Virus record (IMG/VR): IMGVR_UViG_3300020166_001433
Location: 1 to 22,972 of that record
Source: a virus
DNA: 22,972 bases
Direction: 5' to 3' (one strand)
In this document: piece by piece, positions 12,233 to 20,389 of the stretch
Layout: each line of letters starts with the position of its first letter
Position numbering within the stretch: the first letter of the stretch is position 1
Made by a program: the position numbers and the translations under genes
The notes under the pieces: model-generated
The model's database searches: none
What the model was told of the DNA's origin: nothing
What the model saw: only the letters and a program-made list of their open reading frames with translations

Positions 12233-12480
12233 GCAAATAGAGGTTTCATTGTTTCGAAAACTTTGTTGTAAGCATTTACTTCTGCTTCATAGTATTCATA
12301 AAAATCTGAGTCGTCAGTAAAATGAGCATGGTCACAATTATAACTGGCACAATGTTCATCCCATACACGATTCATTGCTTCCATACCTTCAAGCAAATCA
12401 CCACGACCATAAGAAGTCATTACTGTTTTGGCATCTTCAAAGGAAGTATCAAACTTATAAAAACTAGGGATTCTAAACAT
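12229..12480 (-). CDS. unknown 83-aa early protein, acidic and aromatic
   Basis: MFRIPSFYKFDTSFEDAKTV and so on, rich in Asp, Glu, Tyr and Phe, predicted helical, with DHAHFTDDSDFYEYYEAEVN near the middle. There is no known motif. ACGGAGAA gives a Shine-Dalgarno before the ATG. It is transcribed alone from its own early promoter, with the next promoter overlapping its stop. Confidence 0.68.
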   Translation of the reverse strand: MFRIPSFYKFDTSFEDAKTVMTSYGRGDLLEGMEAMNRVWDEHCASYNCDHAHFTDDSDFYEYYEAEVNAYNKVFETMKPLFA

Positions 12481-12513
12481 ATTGTATTCTCCGTTTTTCT
12501 AACTTATACATTC

Positions 12514-12542
12514 TTTATAAAGTGATTCGTTTAGAATGTCAA
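12514..12542 (-). promoter_or_regulatory. early sigma70 promoter of the 83-aa gene
   Basis: TTGACA (12537-12542), 17 bases, TATAAA (12514-12519) on the minus strand, continuing GAATGTATAAGTT. The spacer carries TTCTAAACGAATCA, close to the repeat promoters. Confidence 0.85.
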
Positions 12543-12549
12543 GTAAAAA

Positions 12550-13374
12550 CTAAGAAAAAATATTGTTTATATTGCCTTCAAATATAAAATGTCCAGTGTG
12601 GTCTAATTTTACCAAAGGATCAAGCCATATCTTACCATCAAGATTTTGCCATCGTCTACAAAACGCATAGTCTTCTGAAAGATATCTTTTTGTATCAGAT
12701 TCTAGATATGTATCAAAGAACAAGTATGTCCATTTTGCAAACTCTGGATCCATATTCAAATCGTTATTAAAATAGAGATCGGGATATTCTTCAATCATTT
12801 TCATAATCACTTCACGTTTGATTAACATGAAACCTGTTGCGGCATCTTTTAATTCTGTGAGACCATCTGTCATTTGTATTTGTGGTTCATCGTTATCTAA
12901 ATGATATTTAAAATTAAGTGCATAGTTTGAACCAACTGAATTTAATAAGTTTGCATCAATTGATGTATTATTTACAACATTATGTTTTATATTATTCCAG
13001 TTCAAATCTTTTTTAGGATATGCACCAACAATAATATCTTTATCATGTTGTAGCATATGTAAGATATCAAGTGCATCAAAATTTATATCTGCATCAATAA
13101 ACATCATATGTGTTGCTTCTGGATTAGCCATGAAATATGCTACCATATGACATCTAGCACGTGATACTAAACTTTCGTTTGCACTGGTAGTCAGGGAGTA
13201 TGGGATTTCATGTTTTGTGAACATCATATGTGCACGTGTCCATGATCTAAAAAACGGTTCAGTTACTTGTCCGCCATAACAAGGGGTGCAGTAATGTACA
13301 TGTGTTTTTCGTATGAAATCTAAATCAATTTCTTTTCTAAATTGCAGGCAATGCTCTAATGCGCTATTGTTCAA
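12550..13374 (-). CDS. GT-A fold glycosyltransferase-like protein
   Basis: This 274-aa protein has VHYCTPCYGGQVTEPF near the N-terminus, a helix with RARCHMVAYFM and MMFIDADINF (91-100). The D94-A-D96 is the metal- and nucleotide-sugar-binding DxD of GT-A glycosyltransferases. A later DAATGFMLIKREVI and SEDYAFCRRW match the acceptor-site pattern of Anp1-like and related enzymes. It would transfer a sugar to DNA, protein or surface glycan. The frame opens with TTG at 13374, directly after an in-frame TAG. The next Met is at residue 50, inside the domain, so a TTG start is likely. It lies 29 bases below a promoter. Confidence 0.75.
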   Translation of the reverse strand: MNNSALEHCLQFRKEIDLDFIRKTHVHYCTPCYGGQVTEPFFRSWTRAHMMFTKHEIPYSLTTSANESLVSRARCHMVAYFMANPEATHMMFIDADINFDALDILHMLQHDKDIIVGAYPKKDLNWNNIKHNVVNNTSIDANLLNSVGSNYALNFKYHLDNDEPQIQMTDGLTELKDAATGFMLIKREVIMKMIEEYPDLYFNNDLNMDPEFAKWTYLFFDTYLESDTKRYLSEDYAFCRRWQNLDGKIWLDPLVKLDHTGHFIFEGNINNIFS

Positions 13375-13409
13375 TTTCTATCCGCTTCATTAATTTATAG
13401 TTAGATTAT

Positions 13410-13438
13410 ATTCTACACGATTCTAAAGTATTTGTCAA
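13410..13438 (-). promoter_or_regulatory. sigma70-type promoter of the glycosyltransferase-like gene
   Basis: TTGACA (13433-13438), 17 bases, TAGAAT (13410-13415) on the minus strand. The -35 overlaps the stop codon of the P-loop ATPase gene. Confidence 0.75.
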
Positions 13439-14112
13439 CTTCTTTGATCTTTAATCCAATTCTTGGCCGGTGGCATAGATGGCGCCTTATTTAAAAATTT
13501 ATCAATTGCTCTATCAACTTCTAAGAAATTTGCTTTACGTTCTGGATCTTCTAGTCCACCAGAGTTATCAACAATATGAAAATTTCCTGCACCGAATAAC
13601 TGTTGGAACTTCATAAGATTCTGCTGTACTGCTTGCCACATCTTAGTTACTTGTTCTCTTGGTAAACTTCTAGGACGATTTTCATTACGATCTTGTGCAA
13701 CATCTTCACTCGTATTAACAAACAACATCATTGTTTCATAGCCAAGTTCTTTTAGTTGTTCACTTGCTTTTTGAACTTTTGCTACATCTTTACCAGTGCC
13801 ATCAATAATAAGCCCTAGACGGCCTTCGATATGTAATTGTTGTTTATTTTTTGTAATCTGTTTTGCACGATTACGAATTTCTTGACCTTCATCAGAATAG
13901 ATATCATCTGGAGTCAATTCTTTTCCTGCTTTGTTCATCATATATTCGTAAATGTCATCTGAATTTACTGTTCTGAGCCCAGTACCTTGGAGCATCTTAT
14001 TAGCAACAAAACTTTTGCCGCTACCTGGACCGCCTGCTAAGAATACTGCTTTGAAAATATGAGGATCATTCACGCCCTCTTCCATAGATTGTATGATTTC
14101 TTCTATTTTCAT
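13435..14112 (-). CDS. P-loop ATPase/kinase, zeta-toxin-like
   Basis: This 225-aa protein has FLAGGPGSGKS (24-34, Walker A) and a following NSDDIYEYM. It also has GLIIDGTGKD, a Walker-B-like strand with the DGTG motif of zeta-toxin-like and polynucleotide-kinase-like P-loop enzymes, and an Arg-rich RNENRPRSLPRE lid. A 20-residue N-terminal extension begins MKIEEIIQSMEEG. It sits at the end of the tail gene block behind a late promoter, which suggests a virion- or assembly-associated role, not a toxin. The substrate is unknown, and no antitoxin gene is next to it. Confidence 0.78.
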   Translation of the reverse strand: MKIEEIIQSMEEGVNDPHIFKAVFLAGGPGSGKSFVANKMLQGTGLRTVNSDDIYEYMMNKAGKELTPDDIYSDEGQEIRNRAKQITKNKQQLHIEGRLGLIIDGTGKDVAKVQKASEQLKELGYETMMLFVNTSEDVAQDRNENRPRSLPREQVTKMWQAVQQNLMKFQQLFGAGNFHIVDNSGGLEDPERKANFLEVDRAIDKFLNKAPSMPPAKNWIKDQRS

Positions 14113-14145
14113 TATAATCTCCGATTAGATAATACTATTATAGTG

Positions 14146-14153
14146 TATTTATC
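14146..14153 (-). promoter_or_regulatory. T4-late-type promoter of the P-loop ATPase gene
   Basis: GATAAATA on the minus strand overlapping the stop codon of the 708-aa gene, 34 bases before the next ATG, with no -35. Confidence 0.6.
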
Positions 14154-16275
14154 TAGGTCCTAGAATTGATTGAGATTTAATGGATTCCCATGTTTTATTA
14201 ATATTTTCGATTTTAGGCACGATTCTATCAATAACTCTTTGTTGTGGTGCCTTAACTTCATTTATATAGTATCTACGAATTTGTTCTTCTTTAGAGTTAT
14301 CTAAATCGCCACCTGGTGATTGATATACAAATTTATCTCTTACTTTATACAAGGCTCTTAGTGTCTTCTTATGTGATAGTAGTTCTTCTTCTAGAATTAT
14401 CACTTGTCTTCTTTGACCTTCTTGGAAATATGTCTTTGTTGATCCTATATAATTTCTTATATCAGAAAGTATTGTTCGTATTAATTTCTGTTGTGCCTGT
14501 ACTTGAACTGCAATTTGTGGTCGCCATTCTGATTTTTCAACTTGTGCACGAACTGGTAATGTTGCTAATTTTCTATTTTTATTATCGTAAATAGGCTCGT
14601 TTGCAGATGTATTGATTATACTTGCGTCACTCGTATTTGATGATAATTCAGGACTTAGTGCATCACTACGGGTTAAACTATCTGCTATCGGTTTTACAGA
14701 ATTACCGGCTGTTGTCAGTGAAGCCAAATCTGATACACTTCCCACTGAGTTACCTAAATTTCCTATCTGACTCGTTAAATCAGAAAGATCACTTGGAACA
14801 AGATTAGGTATAGACTGTAATCCACCAGAAATAATTCCATCTAAGTTTGATATGCTAGGAATTGAATCTATCTGTGGCAATCCTAGTTGTGATGGTTGTC
14901 CTAGTCCCAATGTTGAGGATGTATTTTCTATATTATCACTCAATGATGGAGCAGGGTCTAAATCATGTAAATATCCATCAATAGGCTCATATAACTTTGC
15001 GGCTTCACTAAATGGAGTTTGCGGTACACCTGGTAATCCACTTGCTATCGATTTAGCATCACCCATAATTGCGTCTACTTCGCCAACGAATGCTCTTGGA
15101 TCTGGTGCAGTGGGAATATTAAATTCTGGTAATCCAGTAGGAAGCGGAGCATTAAGTAATCCCGCTGCACTTTTTAATGCTGGTGAACCAGTATTCATTA
15201 GTACTGATAATTTGCAAGGATCTAGCATTGCTGCTGCCATTGCTATTGATGCAAGTTTGTCAGAAATTTGAACTGCCATATCTGCAATTTTTGAAATCTC
15301 TCCTAGTATTTGATTAGTAACACTAGAAACTGCATTTAATGCACTAGCGGCAATATCACCTAAATTACCCAGCATGCCTTTAATGTCAGGTAAAAATCCT
15401 ATAACATTTGATAATGCTTCATTAACTTTAGATGTTATTCCATTTATTAGTGAACTAATGTTATCTGATATATTTCCTGTTAATCCTGAAATTAAACCAG
15501 AAATATCACTAGTTAGAGTATTAAACATATTAATAACACCTACTTCATTTAAAATATTAAGCAGTTGATCTTTTGCTGTACCTAGGATATCAAATGCACT
15601 ATCAAAGCCACCAGACATTATGCCCATTAATTCATTAAACAAACTACAACTATTATCTTGCTCTCCAAAACTTTTATTGAGACCTGATAACATATCTGCA
15701 TCTTGTAATGTTTGCGGCAAATCAGATATTTGACTAGAAGTATGTGTATTTAGACTAGCAAACATACTTAATGCATTATTTCCTAGAGAACTTGCAGCAA
15801 GTATTCTATTAAAATCTAAACCGGTATTAGAAAGAACACCTGCAATAATCGTACTTTTTGCAAGTTCTGTGCCACCTAAGGTAGGATTATTCAATAGTGA
15901 AAATGAATCATTTGCGGCATTTAATGAATTAAAGCCGGGACTTGAATTAAATTCAGTAAAATCAGCAGTTCCATTTGATGCTATTTGCGCGTATGGATTA
16001 GTAAAATTATTCTCTTTAAGTTCATTTGAAATTATTGAAAGTGCTTGTTTTCTATTGAATTGCTCTTCTGCTGCATTTAATTCTGCCAGTTTACTGGGTG
16101 ATAAATTAATATTATTAGTTTCACTGTAATATGATGCTGGAGTGTTTACTGTTTCTCCTAAACTATTTAAAATAGTATCAGATGCTCCAGGAACATTTGA
16201 TCCTGTTAGACTTCCGCCACCTCTTCTTAAAAATTCTTGATATAATCTTTCAAATTCTGCTTCGCTCAATGCCAT
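14149..16275 (-). CDS. large phage structural protein, probably tail or baseplate associated
   Basis: This 708-aa protein has a Ser/Asn/Gly-rich N-terminal third. A central stretch (about residues 230-380) of amphipathic, Leu/Ile/Gly-rich helices follows, with LTGNISDNISSLINGITSKV and similar repeats. Next is a proline-rich linker (about 380-470), and the last 130 residues form a charged coiled-coil-like domain. The central part looks like tape-measure or hub-associated proteins, but the length is modest for a myovirus tape measure. It follows the PAAR gene by 5 bases, and the phage late block continues after it. I cannot name the T4 equivalent. Confidence 0.7.
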   Translation of the reverse strand: MALSEAEFERLYQEFLRRGGGSLTGSNVPGASDTILNSLGETVNTPASYYSETNNINLSPSKLAELNAAEEQFNRKQALSIISNELKENNFTNPYAQIASNGTADFTEFNSSPGFNSLNAANDSFSLLNNPTLGGTELAKSTIIAGVLSNTGLDFNRILAASSLGNNALSMFASLNTHTSSQISDLPQTLQDADMLSGLNKSFGEQDNSCSLFNELMGIMSGGFDSAFDILGTAKDQLLNILNEVGVINMFNTLTSDISGLISGLTGNISDNISSLINGITSKVNEALSNVIGFLPDIKGMLGNLGDIAASALNAVSSVTNQILGEISKIADMAVQISDKLASIAMAAAMLDPCKLSVLMNTGSPALKSAAGLLNAPLPTGLPEFNIPTAPDPRAFVGEVDAIMGDAKSIASGLPGVPQTPFSEAAKLYEPIDGYLHDLDPAPSLSDNIENTSSTLGLGQPSQLGLPQIDSIPSISNLDGIISGGLQSIPNLVPSDLSDLTSQIGNLGNSVGSVSDLASLTTAGNSVKPIADSLTRSDALSPELSSNTSDASIINTSANEPIYDNKNRKLATLPVRAQVEKSEWRPQIAVQVQAQQKLIRTILSDIRNYIGSTKTYFQEGQRRQVIILEEELLSHKKTLRALYKVRDKFVYQSPGGDLDNSKEEQIRRYYINEVKAPQQRVIDRIVPKIENINKTWESIKSQSILGPR

Positions 16276-16280
16276 ATTAT

Positions 16281-16586
16281 CTATCCATTTACAATAACTT
16301 TTTGTGCACCAGTTGCTACTTTAATTCCACATGAATGCGAATCATTAACTCTACCGAGCTGCTTACCATTTACATAAACATTAGGTGAACCTTGTACTAG
16401 TGGCGTAACATGTGGAATACATGATGGAGGTGATCCCACATAGATAGAGTGTGGAAAAGTAACATCAGTAACACGGTATGCAAGTTTACCTTCAATAATA
16501 ACATTGTTACTGCCCATGCCGCATTTTCCTGGAGGACAGGGCGAGTGAGGTGTTAACATATCAGTTGTTCTTGCGGCTGCTGGCAT
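16281..16586 (-). CDS. PAAR-domain spike-tip protein
   Basis: This 101-aa protein is a complete PAAR domain. It starts MPAAARTTDMLTPHSPCPPG and contains NNVIIEGKLAYRV, a central CIPHVTPLVQGSPNVYVNGK, GRVNDSHSCG and a final VIVNG. The conserved Pro-Ala-Ala-Arg N-terminus, the His and Cys ligands (H14, C17, H59 region, H83, C85) and the NVxVNGK repeats are those of PAAR proteins. These cap the central spike of contractile tails (T4 gp5.4) and type VI secretion needles. It overlaps the LSm-like gene by one base (TAATG). Confidence 0.93.
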   Translation of the reverse strand: MPAAARTTDMLTPHSPCPPGKCGMGSNNVIIEGKLAYRVTDVTFPHSIYVGSPPSCIPHVTPLVQGSPNVYVNGKQLGRVNDSHSCGIKVATGAQKVIVNG

Positions 16587-16897
16587 TATGTAATTAATCC
16601 TGTTTTCTCGGGTACAACAAGTCCTGACGTTGCAGCACGATATGACTGGGCAGTATCATCATTTGTTTTCATTATAGCAATAATATGATGGCGAGTAATA
16701 GTCACTTCACCTTGACTTGCACCAGTTACAGTAAATGCTTGAAATGTTACTCCTTGTTGACTAAAGGCAATAGTCAATGGTTGAGATAAGACCACATGTG
16801 TTTCTTCTTCTCTTATCAACTTTCCTAAAACTTCTTGCCCGCCCGGAAGAGCAATAGTAACAATATCATTTTGTTTAAATTTTGGTTGTACTAACAT
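16586..16897 (-). CDS. small beta-rich protein, LSm/SH3-like, structural block
   Basis: This 103-aa protein is predicted all-beta: FKQNDIVTIALPGGQEVLGK, LIREEETHVVLSQPLTIAF and VTITRHHIIAIMK. A short beta barrel with a G-x-E/V-x-G-K turn resembles Sm-like folds. Its position immediately upstream of the PAAR gene, under a late promoter, points to the tail or baseplate. The fold assignment is weak and its function is unknown. Its ATG at 16897 has TGAGGAAAA upstream. Confidence 0.7.
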   Translation of the reverse strand: MLVQPKFKQNDIVTIALPGGQEVLGKLIREEETHVVLSQPLTIAFSQQGVTFQAFTVTGASQGEVTITRHHIIAIMKTNDDTAQSYRAATSGLVVPEKTGLIT

Positions 16898-16922
16898 ATT
16901 TTCCTCATTCTGCTGTATAAAT

Positions 16923-16930
16923 TATTTATT
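16923..16930 (-). promoter_or_regulatory. T4-late-type promoter of the LSm-like/PAAR/708-aa unit
   Basis: AATAAATA on the minus strand, 26 bases before the ATG at 16897, with no -35. The variant first base is the kind seen in marine T4-like phages. Confidence 0.5.
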
Positions 16931-16950
16931 CTTTTTATTAACTATGTATA

Positions 16951-17394
16951 TTAAATATCTCTGAATTTTAATGTATCAATAATAAAATCTTTTGAAAAAC
17001 GTTTTAATATGTCAATATCTTTGCTCACATCTTCTAATTTTTCAACAATACCATTGCGTCTGTTTAATATCCATCCGTCAACAACGCATATCAAATACAT
17101 GTCTCCATAATACAAGTCATGTATTAACATTAATTCTGGGTCTAAAGTAACGTCACTATGATAAACTGTATAGAAACATCCTAAACCATTTCCACTATTA
17201 GTATAGAATTGTTCACTGATATATTCCCATACATCTGGCCATGTAGTTGGATTGTCATAATTAAATCCGTTATGGTGATAATTCAACTTTTTCCACCAGG
17301 TAACTACATCTTGTAAATTATCTTTTGTAAAATCATTTTTTAACTGTAATCTAATTTGTCGCCACTCATAAAGTAGTGTAGATTTGTCTTTCAT
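16951..17394 (-). CDS. unknown 147-aa protein beside the fibre gene
   Basis: MKDKSTLLYEWRQIRLQLKN and so on, rich in Trp, Tyr, Asp and Asn, with no signal peptide or membrane segment. Its ATG follows the fibre gene's stop directly (TAAATG) and has no Shine-Dalgarno, so it is probably translated by reinitiation. Such tiny partner genes after tail-fibre genes are often fibre assembly chaperones or adhesin tips. That is inference only. Confidence 0.7.
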   Translation of the reverse strand: MKDKSTLLYEWRQIRLQLKNDFTKDNLQDVVTWWKKLNYHHNGFNYDNPTTWPDVWEYISEQFYTNSGNGLGCFYTVYHSDVTLDPELMLIHDLYYGDMYLICVVDGWILNRRNGIVEKLEDVSKDIDILKRFSKDFIIDTLKFRDI

Positions 17395-19587
17395 TTACAT
17401 GGACCATCTCTTAACAGTATAACTAATTTCTACATCATATCCAGCATCTTGCGTAAAATATATTTTTAAACGATCACCCTTTTCTACAGTAGCAGTTTGT
17501 GCTGAATTTACCAAATCGTTTACTACGGTAGTATAATCCCATAGAGGATCTTGGCTTGTAATTATTACATCATCCCCATCTTGCTTCGTTTTCCCTACAA
17601 ATCCGCTTGAGTTCAGTGGCGTTTCAAACCAATTATTAATTGCTAACTCTGTTTGATTTGTAACACGTATTATATCTTCACGTTTTACATCAAATTGAAT
17701 ATTAGAAAATTCTACTTCCGGTGCCACTGGTGGCGCAGGTACCGCTGGCGGTTCAGGATACAATGGGTTAGGATACATCTCTGCTATACCATCTGTATTA
17801 AGATCCTGCCATAATTCTGTACTTTCATCTGTTAACTTAACTTGATTTACACCATGTGGATAACCATTTATTACTTTTATGGTACCAGTTCGCAAGAATA
17901 GATTTCCTGCACTAATACTTTTTTGTTTTAATGAATAGTCAATAAAAAATGTGCTACAACTGTCAAAATGATAACTTAAAAAAGTATCATGTTCAATTGA
18001 ATAAAGTTTTTTGAATAAACTAGAACGTTTACCACTATGATGTGAATGTGATGATAGATGCTGGTCTGCAAATAATTGATTATACGTATTTTCTGTTAGA
18101 ACTTCAACATTTCGGCGAGATCGTGCATAATATGGTGCTTCAAATTCAGGTACGTCTATAAATTCAACATTTACGGTATCAGCAAAATCTACATCTGATG
18201 GACTACCAATTAATGATTTAGTATAGTAATATTCTCTATGCATATTATTATAGTTATATAAGGTATAATCATTCGTTCCTGCTTGATCACGTTCCTTAAT
18301 AAAGATAGTGGCATTATTTAATGTTAAATCTGGTAATGCCCATACTAATTGATACTCTAATAAGTTCAGTGATGCCAATGCATCAGATGCATACACAGGT
18401 AATGTGGTATCATCATATCTATAATAGTTGTTAACTTCTTCTAATGTCATTGACGAAAGAATACTATTTACTGGAACATCTGCAATTCTAGGAGATAAAA
18501 TATCAAATTCAGAAAGAATTAATTCTAATCCATTCTGTATATCTCGACTATAATCTATGTAGTAATCATTATTTACAAGAGGAGTTCCATCACTGCGTAC
18601 ATTTGGAATTGCAATTGGAGTATCTGATATATTTTGATTATCTACATCAGTTGTTCTAAATTGAAAATCTTGATCACCGGTGCCTAAAAGTTGCCACGTT
18701 ATGTTGCTTTTATACCAATATGTAACTCTATCTGGACCGGTAATTACTGCAACATCACCTTCCAATCCAAGACTACTGACTGGAGAATTTGTGGTATAAT
18801 CTATACTTGCATTTAGAGGATCATAATTAAGAACATAATCAATAACTTCTGGTATCCACTCAGTATTATTCCACTTAAATAGTCCGAAGTTAGATTTATT
18901 CATATAAGTTGAGTTGTTATTTGGAGCAATATCCTGTGATGGCATTGCTGCACCATGTCTCATATATAGTGATGTGACAGTTACATCTCTTACTGAGTCA
19001 TAATATGACGATGTGACAATTCCTTGTGTGTAATCTTCAACTCCGATTACTTCTAGTACTTCGCCATTACCGTTCAATGGTCCAACTGCATTAGATTTAA
19101 ATTTTACATTTACTACATTATCGCTTGCGCCCATTATATAGTAATCAGTGTTGCCTAATTCTTTTATGATATAAGTTTTACCAGGATCAATTTCCGATGA
19201 TGGAATTCTGTGGTCATCATATAAAAATCTTTTTAGATAAATTGTTTCACCTGGCGATAAATTTACATTTCCTTTCCATTCTACATTATGTAGATAGAAA
19301 TGCATTGCCCGAATTAAAGCATCAACATCGTTGACATTACGAATTACTAAGTCTTCGTCAACTGTTAGTCCAGGTTCTGGATTATTTGCACTATCCAACC
19401 AAGACTGAATAACTGCATGTGCATTTTCGAATGCACCAAATTGAACTTCGTCAATCGCATCATCTATACCAACGAATAACTGATTCGTATCTATAGTGAA
19501 TCCCATTTCGCCAGTTTCAAATGTGTCAACGCCGATTTCTTCACGTAAACCGCGTCTTAGTAGAATTTTTACGTTTGTTATAGCCAT
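17395..19587 (-). CDS. tail-fibre-like structural protein
   Basis: This 730-aa protein begins MAITNVKILLRRGLREEIGV and continues ETGEMGFTIDTNQLFVGI. This is the short N-terminal motif (R-R-G ... GE-G-F-x-x-D-T-x-x-L-x-x-G) shared by many phage tail-fibre and tropism-determinant proteins. Much of the rest is Asn/Asp/Tyr-rich beta-type sequence, with a Pro-rich linker (PYPEPPAVPAPPVAPEV) near residue 610-630 before a small C-terminal beta domain. A His/Ser cluster (HLSSHSHHSGKR) could bind metal. It is probably a receptor-binding or fibre protein. It lies behind a late promoter, with the 147-aa gene coupled downstream. Confidence 0.78.
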   Translation of the reverse strand: MAITNVKILLRRGLREEIGVDTFETGEMGFTIDTNQLFVGIDDAIDEVQFGAFENAHAVIQSWLDSANNPEPGLTVDEDLVIRNVNDVDALIRAMHFYLHNVEWKGNVNLSPGETIYLKRFLYDDHRIPSSEIDPGKTYIIKELGNTDYYIMGASDNVVNVKFKSNAVGPLNGNGEVLEVIGVEDYTQGIVTSSYYDSVRDVTVTSLYMRHGAAMPSQDIAPNNNSTYMNKSNFGLFKWNNTEWIPEVIDYVLNYDPLNASIDYTTNSPVSSLGLEGDVAVITGPDRVTYWYKSNITWQLLGTGDQDFQFRTTDVDNQNISDTPIAIPNVRSDGTPLVNNDYYIDYSRDIQNGLELILSEFDILSPRIADVPVNSILSSMTLEEVNNYYRYDDTTLPVYASDALASLNLLEYQLVWALPDLTLNNATIFIKERDQAGTNDYTLYNYNNMHREYYYTKSLIGSPSDVDFADTVNVEFIDVPEFEAPYYARSRRNVEVLTENTYNQLFADQHLSSHSHHSGKRSSLFKKLYSIEHDTFLSYHFDSCSTFFIDYSLKQKSISAGNLFLRTGTIKVINGYPHGVNQVKLTDESTELWQDLNTDGIAEMYPNPLYPEPPAVPAPPVAPEVEFSNIQFDVKREDIIRVTNQTELAINNWFETPLNSSGFVGKTKQDGDDVIITSQDPLWDYTTVVNDLVNSAQTATVEKGDRLKIYFTQDAGYDVEISYTVKRWSM

Positions 19588-19603
19588 TTCGTGTAACTCC
19601 TAG

Positions 19604-20293
19604 TTACATGTATTTATCAAAATACTCTTGAACTTTATTTGCCCATTGCAAGGAGTAGTTATCAAATTCTTCACCTTCTACTACAAACTCTTGGTAATTT
19701 CCTAAATTATCTGCCTCTGCATCCCATCCAATCATCATAATAACAATTGTACGAATATTTGTTCCATATAATTCATTATGAGCGGCTGCATATGCTGCAC
19801 CTTGTAAAAAATAATCGTCGATCCATGCCCGCTTTTTTGGCTTACGAGTTGTTTTAAAGTCAACAATTGCTTGCTGTCCTTTATATACACCAATGCAATC
19901 AGCAGTTCCAGCATATAAACCCGGATAATATAATGGTACTTCTGTGCCCCATACCTCATTAATTTTACTTAGTCCAGATGAAATTACAATATCTGATAGT
20001 TCTTTTGCCATCTGATGTATTAGATTACTACCAGACGGGCGATCTTCTTCTAAAATAAATTTCTCTAAATGTAAGTGTACCTGAGTGCCAATACCTGTGG
20101 CAAGGCGCATAATACGGTCCGCCTCTTCGTTGCCAACACGTTTTCGCCATTCATGAATAGCGGCTTTATCTGCAAGTGCACTTAAAACTGTCGTGACACT
20201 AGGCAAAGGTTTCCCGTCAGGTGTTTGATAATGTCTAGAGCCATTAACATTAACACGGGACAAAGGAGCATATGAATAAGTTTCTTTTAACAT
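19604..20293 (-). CDS. PD-(D/E)XK nuclease, RecB/Cas4-like exonuclease
   Basis: This 229-aa protein has motif I GTQVHLHLEKF (69-79, with His73 and Glu77). Glu118 (WGTEVPLYYPGLYAGTADCI) precedes Asp132, and VDFKTTRK has Asp145 and Lys147 (the DxK core). Gln164-x-x-x-Tyr168 follows, the QxxxY motif of RecB- and Cas4-type exonucleases. Such enzymes act on DNA ends in replication, recombination or host-DNA degradation. The Shine-Dalgarno is absent. The first base of the ATG lies where transcription is expected to begin from the promoter at 20300-20328, so the mRNA may be leaderless. Confidence 0.87.
   Translation of the reverse strand: MLKETYSYAPLSRVNVNGSRHYQTPDGKPLPSVTTVLSALADKAAIHEWRKRVGNEEADRIMRLATGIGTQVHLHLEKFILEEDRPSGSNLIHQMAKELSDIVISSGLSKINEVWGTEVPLYYPGLYAGTADCIGVYKGQQAIVDFKTTRKPKKRAWIDDYFLQGAAYAAAHNELYGTNIRTIVIMMIGWDAEADNLGNYQEFVVEGEEFDNYSLQWANKVQEYFDKYM
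19611..19618 (-). promoter_or_regulatory. T4-late-type promoter of the fibre gene
   Basis: GATAAATA on the minus strand, 23 bases before the fibre ATG and inside the end of the nuclease gene. The ATG is preceded by TAGGAGT. Confidence 0.6.
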
Positions 20294-20299
20294 AGAGTA

Positions 20300-20328
20300 A
20301 TATTATCATATAAATTTAGACTTGTCAA
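20300..20328 (-). promoter_or_regulatory. sigma70-type promoter of the nuclease gene
   Basis: TTGACA (20323-20328), 17 bases, TAATAT (20300-20305) on the minus strand. Only six bases separate the -10 from the ATG at 20293. Confidence 0.8.
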
Positions 20329-20358
20329 GAAAAAAGCGCAAGATATTATATCTTACGC
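20329..20358 (-). terminator. rho-independent terminator after the scaffold-region genes
   Basis: A 10-bp stem, GCGTAAGATA, loop TAA, TATCTTGCGC, then TTTTTTC on the minus strand. The one non-Watson-Crick pair is U-G on the minus-strand RNA but C-A on the plus strand, which supports minus-strand use. The -35 of the nuclease promoter follows directly. Confidence 0.88.
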
Positions 20359-20389
20359 TCTTATAATAATTATAATTCACTGAATAATA

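Noticed and set aside
13435-14112. Toxin-antitoxin system based on the zeta-like fold
   Set aside because: There is no adjacent antitoxin-like gene and the gene sits in the late structural block under a late promoter; a kinase or ATPase role fits better.
14852-15271. 139-aa plus-strand frame inside the 708-aa gene
   Set aside because: It is fully contained in a long coherent minus-strand gene and has no upstream signals.
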